64,000 bases of DNA from NCBI GenBank assembly GCA_965215715.1, contig OZ244129.1, positions 2,356,001 through 2,420,000 on the forward strand, in the 5' to 3' direction. The DNA comes from HXMU1428-3 sp965215715 (GTDB lineage: Bacteria; Pseudomonadota; Alphaproteobacteria; Rhizobiales; HXMU1428-3). A model generated the notes under the pieces. That model saw only the letters and a list, made by a program, of their open reading frames with translations. It was not told where the DNA came from and made no database searches. The position numbers were made by a program, and so were the translations under genes. Below, one piece after another: positions 36,201-42,524 of the stretch. The first letter of the stretch is position 1. The number at the start of each line of letters is the position of its first letter.

Positions 36201-36508
36201 TGAGCGGTGAAGCAATCCTTGGTAATCCGATCTTAAAAGCTGGTGAGATTAGAAAGCTGCCTGTTTCTGGCAAAGTTAAACTGCGGTTTGCCCCGCCCGA
36301 GGGAACTGAAGAACTGTTTGTTCAGTGCCGTGCTGGTGGTTTGCAAGACCACAAAGTGGATGAGAGCAAAATCAAACACATCCAAGAAACCTACAAGGGT
36401 GAAAATGCAACCCGCGGCCTTCGCATTGAAATTGACAAACATGCTGAGCCTGAGCGTCAAATTCATGATGCCGTATCTATTAAATTTCACGTAACCAAAG
36501 GCCATTAG
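33239..36508 (+). CDS. large secreted protein with four haem c motifs and a DUF4384-like C-terminus
   Basis: A 1089-residue periplasmic protein. The signal peptide ends near residue 45 (SPVMA/QADL). Residues 48-310 hold two cytochrome c domains like those of alcohol dehydrogenase cytochrome subunits, with CGSCH at about 61-65 and CGECH at about 208-212. A third domain has CSSCH at about 338-342. After an acidic linker (EEEEKIV, EPQETEQPEETV) a long uncharacterised region (about 445-900) contains the fourth motif CMSCH (739-743). The last 130 residues resemble DUF4384. The start is the ATG at 33239, because AGGGA lies seven bases before it; two earlier in-frame ATGs are less well placed. It presumably carries electrons, perhaps linked to the soxB or small-peptide neighbours. 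The exact reaction is unknown. Confidence 0.85.
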   Translation: MKHSQDRTLTSLFMRPLKQQARHKLAVLAITALSANALTTSPVMAQADLKNGEYMFTIAGCGSCHGQKGDPKKLTGGYEIKTEFGTFVTPNISPDPEHGIGKWSKGDFFAALKEGISPRGSHYYPSFPYSSYAGMTKKDIFDIYDYIKTLPAIAVASVKHKLSFPYNLRSSVGLWKIAAALPENFTPTVGESDAYNRGKYLVEHVAHCGECHTPRSSLFQTLDQNRRFEGTVLNGENVPGITSKKLKRKGIDAFLKSMTEGVTLRGKPMDSKGMLKVVDNMKKLSKEDHQAIYTYLTGTEAIVTEYKVEPVAIAETTVIASTDNVLTNETEQFFAKYCSSCHAASSGKDAAKKDFTYTNLQALARDASLVTPGDPDKSDIYLSVKDGTMPKHGVRPDAQEVAALFQWIKDLKPEEEEKIVKTGGEDEPQETEQPEETVAEREFLSDETIYQAILNDLVNVSEFERSETRYVSHAHLYNSAPKTATPEQLEANLRYYTLATAKLINSVSYAPTLHKPVPVEGTNGTVLRINIGDLKWNDHIWAKIEKLYPYAVIADKGSALGQIQNITHAKAPILKSDWLAFTASRAPLYNVLLRLPDTLTELERQLGIDANRNIDKGDVIRAAFTAGHSGVSDHNRLIERHDLPGGGYYWKSYDFGGSDKERSLIQHPFGPIGVKNLPDHAVPFVHDGGEVFYKLPNGLQAYYLADGKDKFIPSGPTEVVRDHTRPPGLGIEVVNAASCMSCHADGIIFKRDELRDFAEKSSNFTVNQMKFLRELYPGKEKLREVYKADQKIFTNALLELGIGRRLEDGRFENISVTIKDSGKTRELIGFLADQYQDAMNHTRVAAEFGLESEEFDKRIESIPAKFHTALQEGLRIRNLLQNGILLQRNQYEHIFPQLVEGLTGFEAATHSLVVADKKQEVKFTPVAITHEERKKNRDDRLNLVVKVAKNKFFFGETLNFTVSSSKTCELNIIYKQADGSIVLLPPTMSGEAILGNPILKAGEIRKLPVSGKVKLRFAPPEGTEELFVQCRAGGLQDHKVDESKIKHIQETYKGENATRGLRIEIDKHAEPERQIHDAVSIKFHVTKGH

Positions 36509-36534
36509 GCCGCCAACCAAACAGGAGATTATCA

Positions 36535-36792
36535 ATGAAGAAACAACTTGGAGTTATAGCCCTTTTTGCCGCTGTTACTTTAGCGGCAACGGGTACCGCC
36601 TCAGCCAAATGCTATAAATGGAAAAAAGTTTGTCATCCAATTTACAAAAACAAAGTTGTTTGGAAGACATGCTACGATAAGTATGGCTATCCTTATCAAT
36701 GTAAAAAAGTGATCAAGATTAAAGTTGGTCACAAATGCAAGAACAAATGCGTTGGCTGGAAGAAAATTAAAAAATGGACCCCTGGTTACTAA
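36535..36792 (+). CDS. small secreted Lys/Cys/aromatic-rich protein
   Basis: 85 residues. A clear signal peptide (residues 1-24, ending TGTASA) is followed by a 61-residue mature part with six cysteines, very many lysines, and many tyrosines and tryptophans (KCYKWKKVCHP, WKTCYDKYGYPYQC, HKCKNKCVGWKKIKKW). The mature charge is strongly positive. No family is recognised. It starts 26 bases after the cytochrome gene with SD AGGAG, so the two are very probably one transcript, and a terminator follows. It may be a disulfide-rich partner of the cytochrome or a surface-binding peptide; this is inference. Confidence 0.8.
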   Translation: MKKQLGVIALFAAVTLAATGTASAKCYKWKKVCHPIYKNKVVWKTCYDKYGYPYQCKKVIKIKVGHKCKNKCVGWKKIKKWTPGY

Positions 36793-36830
36793 AGCGTTCC
36801 TCCCAAAAGTGGACACCGGTTTTGGGAAAA
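36793..36830. repeat. single degenerate copy of the ACCGG palindromic repeat
   Basis: AAAGCGTTCCTCCCAAAAG then TGGACACCGGTTTTGGGA: the CCCAAAA/TTTTGGG arms and ACCGG loop are those of the other arrays, in the opposite orientation. It directly follows the stop of the small secreted protein. Confidence 0.7.
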
Positions 36831-36865
36831 ATGACACACTAGAAAAGCCTACACATACCAAAAAG

Positions 36866-36894
36866 AAAAGCCGCAATATGTTTTGCGGCTTTTT
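36866..36894. terminator. bidirectional terminator between the small protein gene and soxB
   Basis: GCCGCAA (36870-36876) pairs with TTGCGGC (36883-36889), extended by A/T pairs, and is flanked by an A-run and a T-run. It can end both the plus-strand cytochrome operon and the convergent soxB gene. Confidence 0.9.
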
Positions 36895-38586
36895 TTAATC
36901 CCATTTTATAGCTTTATTTTTTTCAACCGATACAACACCATCAAATGATTTCAAATACCGCTCTACAACCTCCCAAATTGGCGGGCCTGATTGGCCTTGG
37001 GCAACGCTGGCCCAGCCGGCAACAGAATAAACCCGGGACGCTTCTAAAGGATCTTGGGTTTTCAACAACGTCAATTTAGAAATGCGCTGGCCAGCTTTGC
37101 CTGCTGGGTTAATATGAAAGCCAAGCCCGCCCACGCGCACCATATCTCCCCCTTGGGCATAATACGGGTCTTCATTGAACAAATTGTCCGCCACATCCTC
37201 CAAGATTTCCTTGATCGTGGCCCCGCTCATCTCACTGGCATACACGCTCGGATAGGTAATGGCTGTGGCATTAAACAAATCCTCCAAGGTGATGGTTTGG
37301 CCTGGCACCAAACACGTGCCCCAGCGGAAGCCAGGAGACAAAGCAATTTGGGTATTCATTTGCGCGCGCAAGGCTGAGCAGATTAAATCATCAAATGTGC
37401 CATTAAACGTGCCCCGCCGATATAGCAGCTCTTCGGTTTTGCCGAGCTCTCTTTCAAGCTCAGCTTTAAACGGTGCGCGCACAGCGTCAATTTTTGCACT
37501 CACTGTTGGGTCAGGGGTGATCACATCAGAAAACACCGGAATGAGACGATAACCAAAGCCCTTCACCTGACCGCCCTGCACATCCAAATCAAGACGTGAG
37601 ATAAACTTGCCATTGGACCCAGAGGCGACCAACAAGGTCTTGTTCACCTTGAACACCTCTGGCAAGGCATCATGCGTGTGACCGGTTAAAATCACATCAA
37701 TCCCGCTCACCCGGCTGGCCATCTTGGCATCCACGTCAAATCCATTATGAGAGAGTAAAACCACCAACTGGGCCCCTTTGGCGCGCGCCTCGTCCACATG
37801 GCTTTGCACCATCTGCTCACGAATGCCAAACGACCAATCTGGGATCATCCAGGCTGGGTTGGCAATTGGCGTAAAGGGAAAGGCTTGCCCGATAACAGCC
37901 ACTTTCACCCCGCCGCGCTCAAAATAAGCGGTTGGTTGAAACACCGGCTCTTCCCATTCCCGGTCCACCACATTGCCGGAGAGAAAGGGAAAGCCTAACG
38001 CTTCGATCGCCTCGCGCACGCGCTCAGCGCCATAGGTAAATTCCCAATGTCCTGTCATGGCATCTGGCTTTAACAGACCCATCACATCCATAACGTCCTG
38101 GCCTTGGGTTTTCAGCGCGCTATAGCTGCCCTGCCAACTATCGCCGCTGTCAAGAAACAAACAGGCGCCTGCCCGCTCTGTGCGCACTCGGTTTAAAATG
38201 GTTGCCACCCGGTCAAGCCCGCCCATTTTACCATAGGCCTTGGCCAGGGCGGTAAAACCCTGGCTCGATAATGCATAAGCGTGCCTAGACCCTGGCTTGA
38301 GTTTGTAGAATTTTAAAAAATCTTCACCGGTTATATGAGGGATTTGGGCCTGCGTGCCCCCGGGCCCCAAATTCACGCTGGGTTCGCGATAATAAATGGG
38401 CTTTAATTGTGCATGTAGGTCTGCAATATGCAACAACGTCACATTGCCAACAGCTTTAAAGTCCAACAAATCATTTTCTGAAAGTGTTTGCTGGGCCCCC
38501 ACGCGCGCCCACGACCCAAAGCTGCTAGCGCCAAAAATAGCACTGGCAGCCACCCCTGCTTGCAAAAAATCACGCCGAGAAATCAT
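36895..38586 (-). CDS. soxB: thiosulfohydrolase SoxB
   Basis: A 563-residue periplasmic dimanganese enzyme that hydrolyses sulfate from thiosulfate-derived sulfonate bound to SoxYZ. A twin-arginine signal (SRRDFLQAG, residues 3-11) fits export of a folded metalloprotein. Metallophosphoesterase motifs are IADLHAQLKP, DSGDSWQGS, GHWEFTYG (the SoxB signature), LSHNG and GHTHDALP. A 5'-nucleotidase C-terminal domain follows (AITYPSVYASEMSGATIKEILE). Length is normal. No soxX, Y, Z, A, C or D gene is adjacent, which is unusual because soxB generally sits in a sox operon. It is divergent from the hydrogenase accessory operon. Confidence 0.95.
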   Translation of the reverse strand: MISRRDFLQAGVAASAIFGASSFGSWARVGAQQTLSENDLLDFKAVGNVTLLHIADLHAQLKPIYYREPSVNLGPGGTQAQIPHITGEDFLKFYKLKPGSRHAYALSSQGFTALAKAYGKMGGLDRVATILNRVRTERAGACLFLDSGDSWQGSYSALKTQGQDVMDVMGLLKPDAMTGHWEFTYGAERVREAIEALGFPFLSGNVVDREWEEPVFQPTAYFERGGVKVAVIGQAFPFTPIANPAWMIPDWSFGIREQMVQSHVDEARAKGAQLVVLLSHNGFDVDAKMASRVSGIDVILTGHTHDALPEVFKVNKTLLVASGSNGKFISRLDLDVQGGQVKGFGYRLIPVFSDVITPDPTVSAKIDAVRAPFKAELERELGKTEELLYRRGTFNGTFDDLICSALRAQMNTQIALSPGFRWGTCLVPGQTITLEDLFNATAITYPSVYASEMSGATIKEILEDVADNLFNEDPYYAQGGDMVRVGGLGFHINPAGKAGQRISKLTLLKTQDPLEASRVYSVAGWASVAQGQSGPPIWEVVERYLKSFDGVVSVEKNKAIKWD

Positions 38587-38727
38587 AAATCCACTCTGTT
38601 CAATACTGTGATATCTTATCTATACTTAGCACCACTCATAACACAGAAAACTCATAAATCCCGTCAGATCCCAGCAAAATTATGACCAAAATATTAAAGA
38701 CCATCTGTTATTCATCTCACAAAAACC

Positions 38728-38751
38728 CTTACCAACCCAATATCTGGTAAG
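38728..38751. promoter_or_regulatory. distal TTACCA-N10-TGGTAA inverted repeat upstream of hupD
   Basis: CTTACCA (38728-38734) and TGGTAAG (38745-38751) are exact complements around ten bases. The core is repeated 133 bp downstream with the same spacing. The position, about 180-205 bases before the -24 box, suits an NtrC-family activator such as the HupR encoded in the operon. It also lies 142 bases upstream of soxB. Confidence 0.55.
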
Positions 38752-38860
38752 TGACCTATCAAAATGAAAACTGATATACGGGACATTTAGAAAATAGTAA
38801 CTTTTATCCACAGTCAAACTGGAAAGAAAAAGTACATTTTTTCTAACAAGTGAAAAGATT

Positions 38861-38884
38861 ATTACCAACAAGTCCCCTGGTAAT
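38861..38884. promoter_or_regulatory. proximal TTACCA-N10-TGGTAA inverted repeat upstream of hupD
   Basis: ATTACCA (38861-38867) and TGGTAAT (38878-38884) are exact complements with a 10-base spacer. This is the same core and spacing as the distal site. It lies immediately upstream of the IHF site and about 50 bases before the -24 box. Confidence 0.6.
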
Positions 38885-38890
38885 TTTCGT

Positions 38891-38903
38891 TATCAATATT
38901 TTA
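38891..38903 (+). promoter_or_regulatory. IHF binding site
   Basis: TATCAATATTTTA matches the IHF consensus WATCAANNNNTTR at every fixed position. It lies between the proximal inverted repeat and the sigma-54 promoter, where DNA bending by IHF is known to bring activators to sigma-54 polymerase at hydrogenase promoters. Confidence 0.75.
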
Positions 38904-38930
38904 TTCAATATTTTCAATGCTTTATTCATT

Positions 38931-38946
38931 TGGCCCGTCCTTTGCT
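38931..38946 (+). promoter_or_regulatory. sigma-54 (RpoN) promoter of the hup operon
   Basis: TGGCCCGTCCTTTGCT matches TGGCACG-N4-TTGCW at all but one fixed position. The invariant GG (38932-38933) and GC (38944-38945) are ten bases apart. The hupD start is 55 bases downstream. The HupR regulator in the operon has the GAFTGA loop needed to activate sigma-54 polymerase. Confidence 0.85.
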
Positions 38947-39000
38947 ACTTAAGAGGCAAAATGTCAACAAAATGACTGGTGTCTTTCCAGGGGAGGAAAT

Positions 39001-39729
39001 ATGACCGCGTCATCTGAAGAGCATGATGCACAAGCACCAAATGTGCTTGTTTTGGGGATCGGAAATCTTTTATGGGCTGATGAAGGCTTTGGTGTGCGCA
39101 CAGTTGAGCACATGTACCAAAACTATGAGGTTCCGGACAATGTAAGGCTGATGGATGGGGGCACACAGGGCCTCTATTTGGTTCAGCATGTGCGCGAAGC
39201 AGACTATCTCGTCGTTTTTGATGCCGTCGATTATGGCCTGGAGCCGGGCACAATGAAGCTGGTTTATGACGATGAAGTACCCAAATTTCTAGGCGCTAAA
39301 AAGATGAGTTTGCACCAAACGGGCTTCCAAGAGGTTTTGGCTACCGCTGAAATGCTTGGTGATTGCCCTAAAGGCCTGTTCCTTATCGGTGTTCAACCTG
39401 TTGAGTTAGAAGATTACGGGGGGAGCCTGCGCCCCTTGGTCAAAGATAAAATTGAACCCTCTATTGCTCACGCCATTGCGTATCTTGAGAAATTAGGCAT
39501 TTCCATTTCAAAAAGAGAAACACCGCTGCCAGAAGATGATGGCATCGTGGGCTGTGATGTTGTCACCTTGAGCCAATATGAGAAAGAGCGCCCCAGTGAA
39601 GAAGACGCCTGCCGCATAGGTGATGAACGCATCATCATGTCTGATGCCTGGCAAGGTCCTACTTTTACTGAAAACGGCATTGCTGAATTCGACATTGATA
39701 ATGTTGCACCGCCAAAACGCGATGAATAA
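39001..39729 (+). CDS. hupD: hydrogenase maturation protease HupD
   Basis: A 242-residue endopeptidase that removes the C-terminal tail of the hydrogenase large subunit once nickel is inserted. Motifs of the HyaD/HupD family are VLGIGNLLWADEGFGVR near the N-terminus (with a nickel-sensing Glu/Asp), DGGTQG, VVFDAVDYG and LHQTGFQEVL. It is longer than usual by about 40 residues, an acidic C-terminal tail. It is the first gene behind the sigma-54 promoter, with SD GGGGAGGAAAT. In relatives it follows hupS-hupL-hupC; here those are missing, so its substrate must be encoded elsewhere. HupV in this cluster ends at the DPCMVCTVH motif with no tail to cleave. Confidence 0.93.
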   Translation: MTASSEEHDAQAPNVLVLGIGNLLWADEGFGVRTVEHMYQNYEVPDNVRLMDGGTQGLYLVQHVREADYLVVFDAVDYGLEPGTMKLVYDDEVPKFLGAKKMSLHQTGFQEVLATAEMLGDCPKGLFLIGVQPVELEDYGGSLRPLVKDKIEPSIAHAIAYLEKLGISISKRETPLPEDDGIVGCDVVTLSQYEKERPSEEDACRIGDERIIMSDAWQGPTFTENGIAEFDIDNVAPPKRDE

Positions 39730-39756
39730 CACATTATTTCATAAAGGATTTGGCCA

Positions 39757-40083
39757 ATGTGCTTAGGCATACCAATGAAAGTGATCAGCAGCGTCCCTGG
39801 CTTTGCTGTGTGCGACAGAAATGGCGAGCAAGTTACCATCGACATGAAACTGGTGGGCGAGCAACCTGAGGGCACCTGGATTCTCACCTTTTTGGATGCG
39901 GCCCGCGAAGTGATTGATGAAACCAAAGCCAAAGAAATATCTGATGCCATTAGTGCTCTAGAGCTGGCATTTCAAGGTGAGCAGAATTTGGATTATTTAT
40001 TCCAAGACCTCATCGATAAAGGGCCTGAATTGCCAGATCATTTAAAGGCTGTACCGACAGCTGAAACAGAAAAAGAGACTTAA
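39757..40083 (+). CDS. hupF: hydrogenase assembly chaperone HupF (HypC family)
   Basis: A 108-residue protein beginning MCLGIPMKVIS, the HypC/HupF signature; Cys2 is the residue that contacts the iron and the large subunit in the family. HypC is usually about 75-95 residues. The extra acidic C-terminal stretch (FQDLIDKGPELPDH) and the position right after hupD fit HupF, which protects HupL during oxic assembly in Rhizobium. Separate hypC, hypD, hypE and hypF genes are not in the window. SD is modest. The gap from hupD is 27 bases. Confidence 0.9.
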   Translation: MCLGIPMKVISSVPGFAVCDRNGEQVTIDMKLVGEQPEGTWILTFLDAAREVIDETKAKEISDAISALELAFQGEQNLDYLFQDLIDKGPELPDHLKAVPTAETEKET

Positions 40084-40104
40084 AATCTTTAAGGAGATTT
40101 ATAA

Positions 40105-40554
40105 ATGTTTATTCCTCTTGTTCAAATGCTCATTGATGATCACAAATATCCTGTGATTAAGGAAGAAAATTTAGATGAATGGGCCAGCAAGCATGACCTT
40201 ACCATGCTGTTTTTTGGCGGCGATGGCGAACGCCTTGATGAAACGCCTGATGTGGCCGTTGTGGTGCCGATGCTCGAGCAACATTTTGCTGGCAAAATTA
40301 AGCCAGCCGTTGTTGCAAGAGAGGCTGAACGCCCCTTACAGGTTAAATACCGGTTCAACGCTTTTCCAGCTTTGGTGTTTTTAAAGGGCGGGCAATATCT
40401 TGGCTGCATCACGCGTATGCAAGACTGGACTGACTATGTTGCCATGGTTGAAGAAATCTTGGCAAAAGAGCCAACACAGCCTCCTTCTTTCAAATTGCCA
40501 CACGGTTGCGGCACAGACGAACCAGACAAAACTGCCGACTCAACTGTCCATTAA
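40105..40554 (+). CDS. hupG: hydrogenase expression protein HupG (HyaE family)
   Basis: A 149-residue thioredoxin-fold protein without the CxxC active site, like HyaE/HupG. In known systems it acts as a chaperone for the Tat-targeted hydrogenase small subunit. Recognisable segments are LTMLFFGGDGERLDETPDVAV and RFNAFPALVFLKGGQYLGCI; the latter is the cis-proline and following strand. SD AAGGAG precedes the ATG at 40105. The C-terminal tail is polar. The substrate, the HupS small subunit, is not in the window. Confidence 0.88.
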   Translation: MFIPLVQMLIDDHKYPVIKEENLDEWASKHDLTMLFFGGDGERLDETPDVAVVVPMLEQHFAGKIKPAVVAREAERPLQVKYRFNAFPALVFLKGGQYLGCITRMQDWTDYVAMVEEILAKEPTQPPSFKLPHGCGTDEPDKTADSTVH

Positions 40555-40640
40555 GACAGGAAACAATCTAAATTTTTTCGGGCAAAACAACATCAAATCA
40601 AAGCCCAAATGGTTTTAATTATTTTACAGTGGAGATTTAC

Positions 40641-41516
40641 ATGAGCAACTCTTTCCCTCCCAGCTTTCCCCCCGTTGGCGGCATAGGTCCTGGTAGCCAA
40701 CCTGACAGTCAAGACGGCACTGAACTTGAATATATGGAAATGCCAAAAGAAATGATCACCTATGCCATGCCGGATATTCCTGAACCGGAAAATTTGGTTG
40801 GCTTGGAAGATGCTAAGCGGGTGTTAAAAGACCTCAAAAAAGCGCTTGATGAATATAAAGTTGGGCAAGACACAAAGATCCTCAACATCACGGACCTGCC
40901 GGACAAAGACCAAGCCTTGGTGAACCAAGTGCTGGGTGAGGGTGAAGTCTCTGCCATTGGCGGGTCTAACATACAAGCCCAAGAATCTGTTTTGGCCGGA
41001 GTATGGCGTGTGCGCACAGGCAATGAAGAGGGCACGGTTATTCATGACATTATCGAGGTGGCTGATTTTCCAACCTCTGTTCTGGACCTGACATTCTCGC
41101 AGGCCCAACTGCGGCCAACCCCGGTGCCTGATCAATTACCGACAAATGTTCTAAATGCACCGCCTTTGGTCTCTGAGTTGAACGACACATTAGATACGTT
41201 TCAGCCCGGCCAAGAACCCCATGTGATTAACCTGACCCTTTTGCCCCAAACGGATGAAGACATTGCGTTTTTGGGCAAACAGCTGGGCTATGGCAATACC
41301 ACCATTTTATCTCGTGGATATGGCAACTGCCGCATCTCTTCCACGGCAACCAAGAATGTCTGGTGGGTTCAGTTCTTTAACAGCCAGGACGCGATCATCT
41401 TAAACACTGTTGAAGTGGACACCATTCCTGGTGTTGCATGTGCGGCCCAAGAAGACATCGATGACAGTGCGGAACGGCTGGGTGAAATTCTAGACGTGTA
41501 TATAACCAATGAATGA
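40641..41516 (+). CDS. hupH: hydrogenase expression protein HupH (HyaF family)
   Basis: A 291-residue protein of the HupH/HyaF family, needed for small-subunit maturation under oxygen in Rhizobium. It consists of two similar halves: residues about 50-160 (LNITDLPDKDQALVNQVLGEGEVSAI) and about 180-285 (NLTLLPQTDEDIAFLGKQLGYGN). Each ends with an aromatic-rich segment (GVWRVRTGN; NVWWVQFFNS). The start is the ATG at 40641 behind TGGAGAT; the in-frame GTG at 40629 overlaps that site. The stop overlaps the start of the rubredoxin gene. Confidence 0.9.
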   Translation: MSNSFPPSFPPVGGIGPGSQPDSQDGTELEYMEMPKEMITYAMPDIPEPENLVGLEDAKRVLKDLKKALDEYKVGQDTKILNITDLPDKDQALVNQVLGEGEVSAIGGSNIQAQESVLAGVWRVRTGNEEGTVIHDIIEVADFPTSVLDLTFSQAQLRPTPVPDQLPTNVLNAPPLVSELNDTLDTFQPGQEPHVINLTLLPQTDEDIAFLGKQLGYGNTTILSRGYGNCRISSTATKNVWWVQFFNSQDAIILNTVEVDTIPGVACAAQEDIDDSAERLGEILDVYITNE

Positions 41517-41739
41517 TCAAGCTGAAGGTTTTTATACAGGCTCTTATGGTGGCAATGCGGAAAAAATAGGCCCCACCACCAAGCTTGAATGCCGGATCTG
41601 TTGGCAAATTTATGACCCGCAAGAGGGAGATGAATATTGGCAAATCCCTGCCAACACCCCGTTTTATGAATTGCCTGATCATTGGACCTGTCCTAATTGC
41701 GATGGCAAAAAAGATGAATTCATGGTGGTGAAAGACTAA
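41509..41739 (+). CDS. hupI: hydrogenase-associated rubredoxin HupI
   Basis: A 76-residue rubredoxin with the two iron-binding knuckles CRICW (about residues 26-30) and CPNCDG (about 61-66), and the conserved YDPQEGDEYW and LPDHWTCPNC segments. Hup rubredoxins are thought to protect or reduce the hydrogenase during aerobic assembly. The gene starts inside the last codons of hupH (8-base overlap), so translation is probably coupled. Confidence 0.95.
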   Translation: MNDQAEGFYTGSYGGNAEKIGPTTKLECRICWQIYDPQEGDEYWQIPANTPFYELPDHWTCPNCDGKKDEFMVVKD

Positions 41740-41753
41740 AGGCTTTTTTGATT

Positions 41754-42512
41754 ATGACCGAACAACACGGTGAAAGTTTAGCTGAGAATTCTGCCCCCAA
41801 AGCAGCCCCTCAATATGATGGGGCTGAGGGCCAAGAAGAACAAGAAATTGTCATTCCTGAAATTATCAAGGATGAAAACACAGCGCGCTTAGAACAAGTG
41901 TTTGGGAAAATTTATGAAACCTCCATGGAAGATGTGCCGATTTGCAATCGCGAATTAAAAGTTGAGGCCATTGCCCATGGTGCCTTTGATACTGAATGGC
42001 TTGGCGTCCTTGTGACCCCCTGGTGCATGAATTTAATGTTACTCCCCACCGATGAAACCCAAGACTGGGATGACAAACGCACAGGTGAAAAATTTAAATA
42101 TACCCTGCCAGGTGGGCGGTTTGAATTTATCTCAGGCAAGGATGACGAGCTCGGGCTTTATCGCATGTGTTCCCTTTTCTCTCCCATGTATGAATTTGGC
42201 GATCATGCATCAGCCATAGCAACAGCTGCTTTAGCGCTTGAAGCTGCTATGAATGAAGAGTTGGGCGAAGAGGTCAACGAACATGAACTGGAAATGTCTG
42301 CCATTATGCGCGGGGAGATGCCGCAAGACCTGGTTGAAGCCCCAGACTATGTAGAAGAGGAAGAGGACGAAGAGACGGTTGATGAAAATGAACTCGACAT
42401 AGAAGATGAGCAAGAAGGCGAACAACTCGCCGCTCACAATGATGAAGAGATAGATCAGAGCAAACGGGCGTTTTTGCGCGGCCAAAAAACTCCTGATAAC
42501 AATAAAGTGTAA
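41754..42512 (+). CDS. hupJ: HupJ, HybE-family hydrogenase assembly protein with acidic tail
   Basis: A 252-residue protein. Residues about 35-175 form the HybE/HupJ domain (LEQVFGKIYETSMEDVPICN, GVLVTPWCMNLMLLP, GGRFEFISG, LFSPMYEF). The domain is usually the whole protein, about 150-180 residues. Here about 75 further residues are strikingly acidic (YVEEEEDEETVDENELDIED). HupJ/HybE proteins chaperone hydrogenase subunits before export. The start is the ATG at 41754; an in-frame TTG lies two codons upstream. Rubredoxin-HupJ fusions are known in other bacteria, consistent with their adjacency here. Confidence 0.87.
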   Translation: MTEQHGESLAENSAPKAAPQYDGAEGQEEQEIVIPEIIKDENTARLEQVFGKIYETSMEDVPICNRELKVEAIAHGAFDTEWLGVLVTPWCMNLMLLPTDETQDWDDKRTGEKFKYTLPGGRFEFISGKDDELGLYRMCSLFSPMYEFGDHASAIATAALALEAAMNEELGEEVNEHELEMSAIMRGEMPQDLVEAPDYVEEEEDEETVDENELDIEDEQEGEQLAAHNDEEIDQSKRAFLRGQKTPDNNKV

Positions 42513-42524
42513 AGGACAATTATT

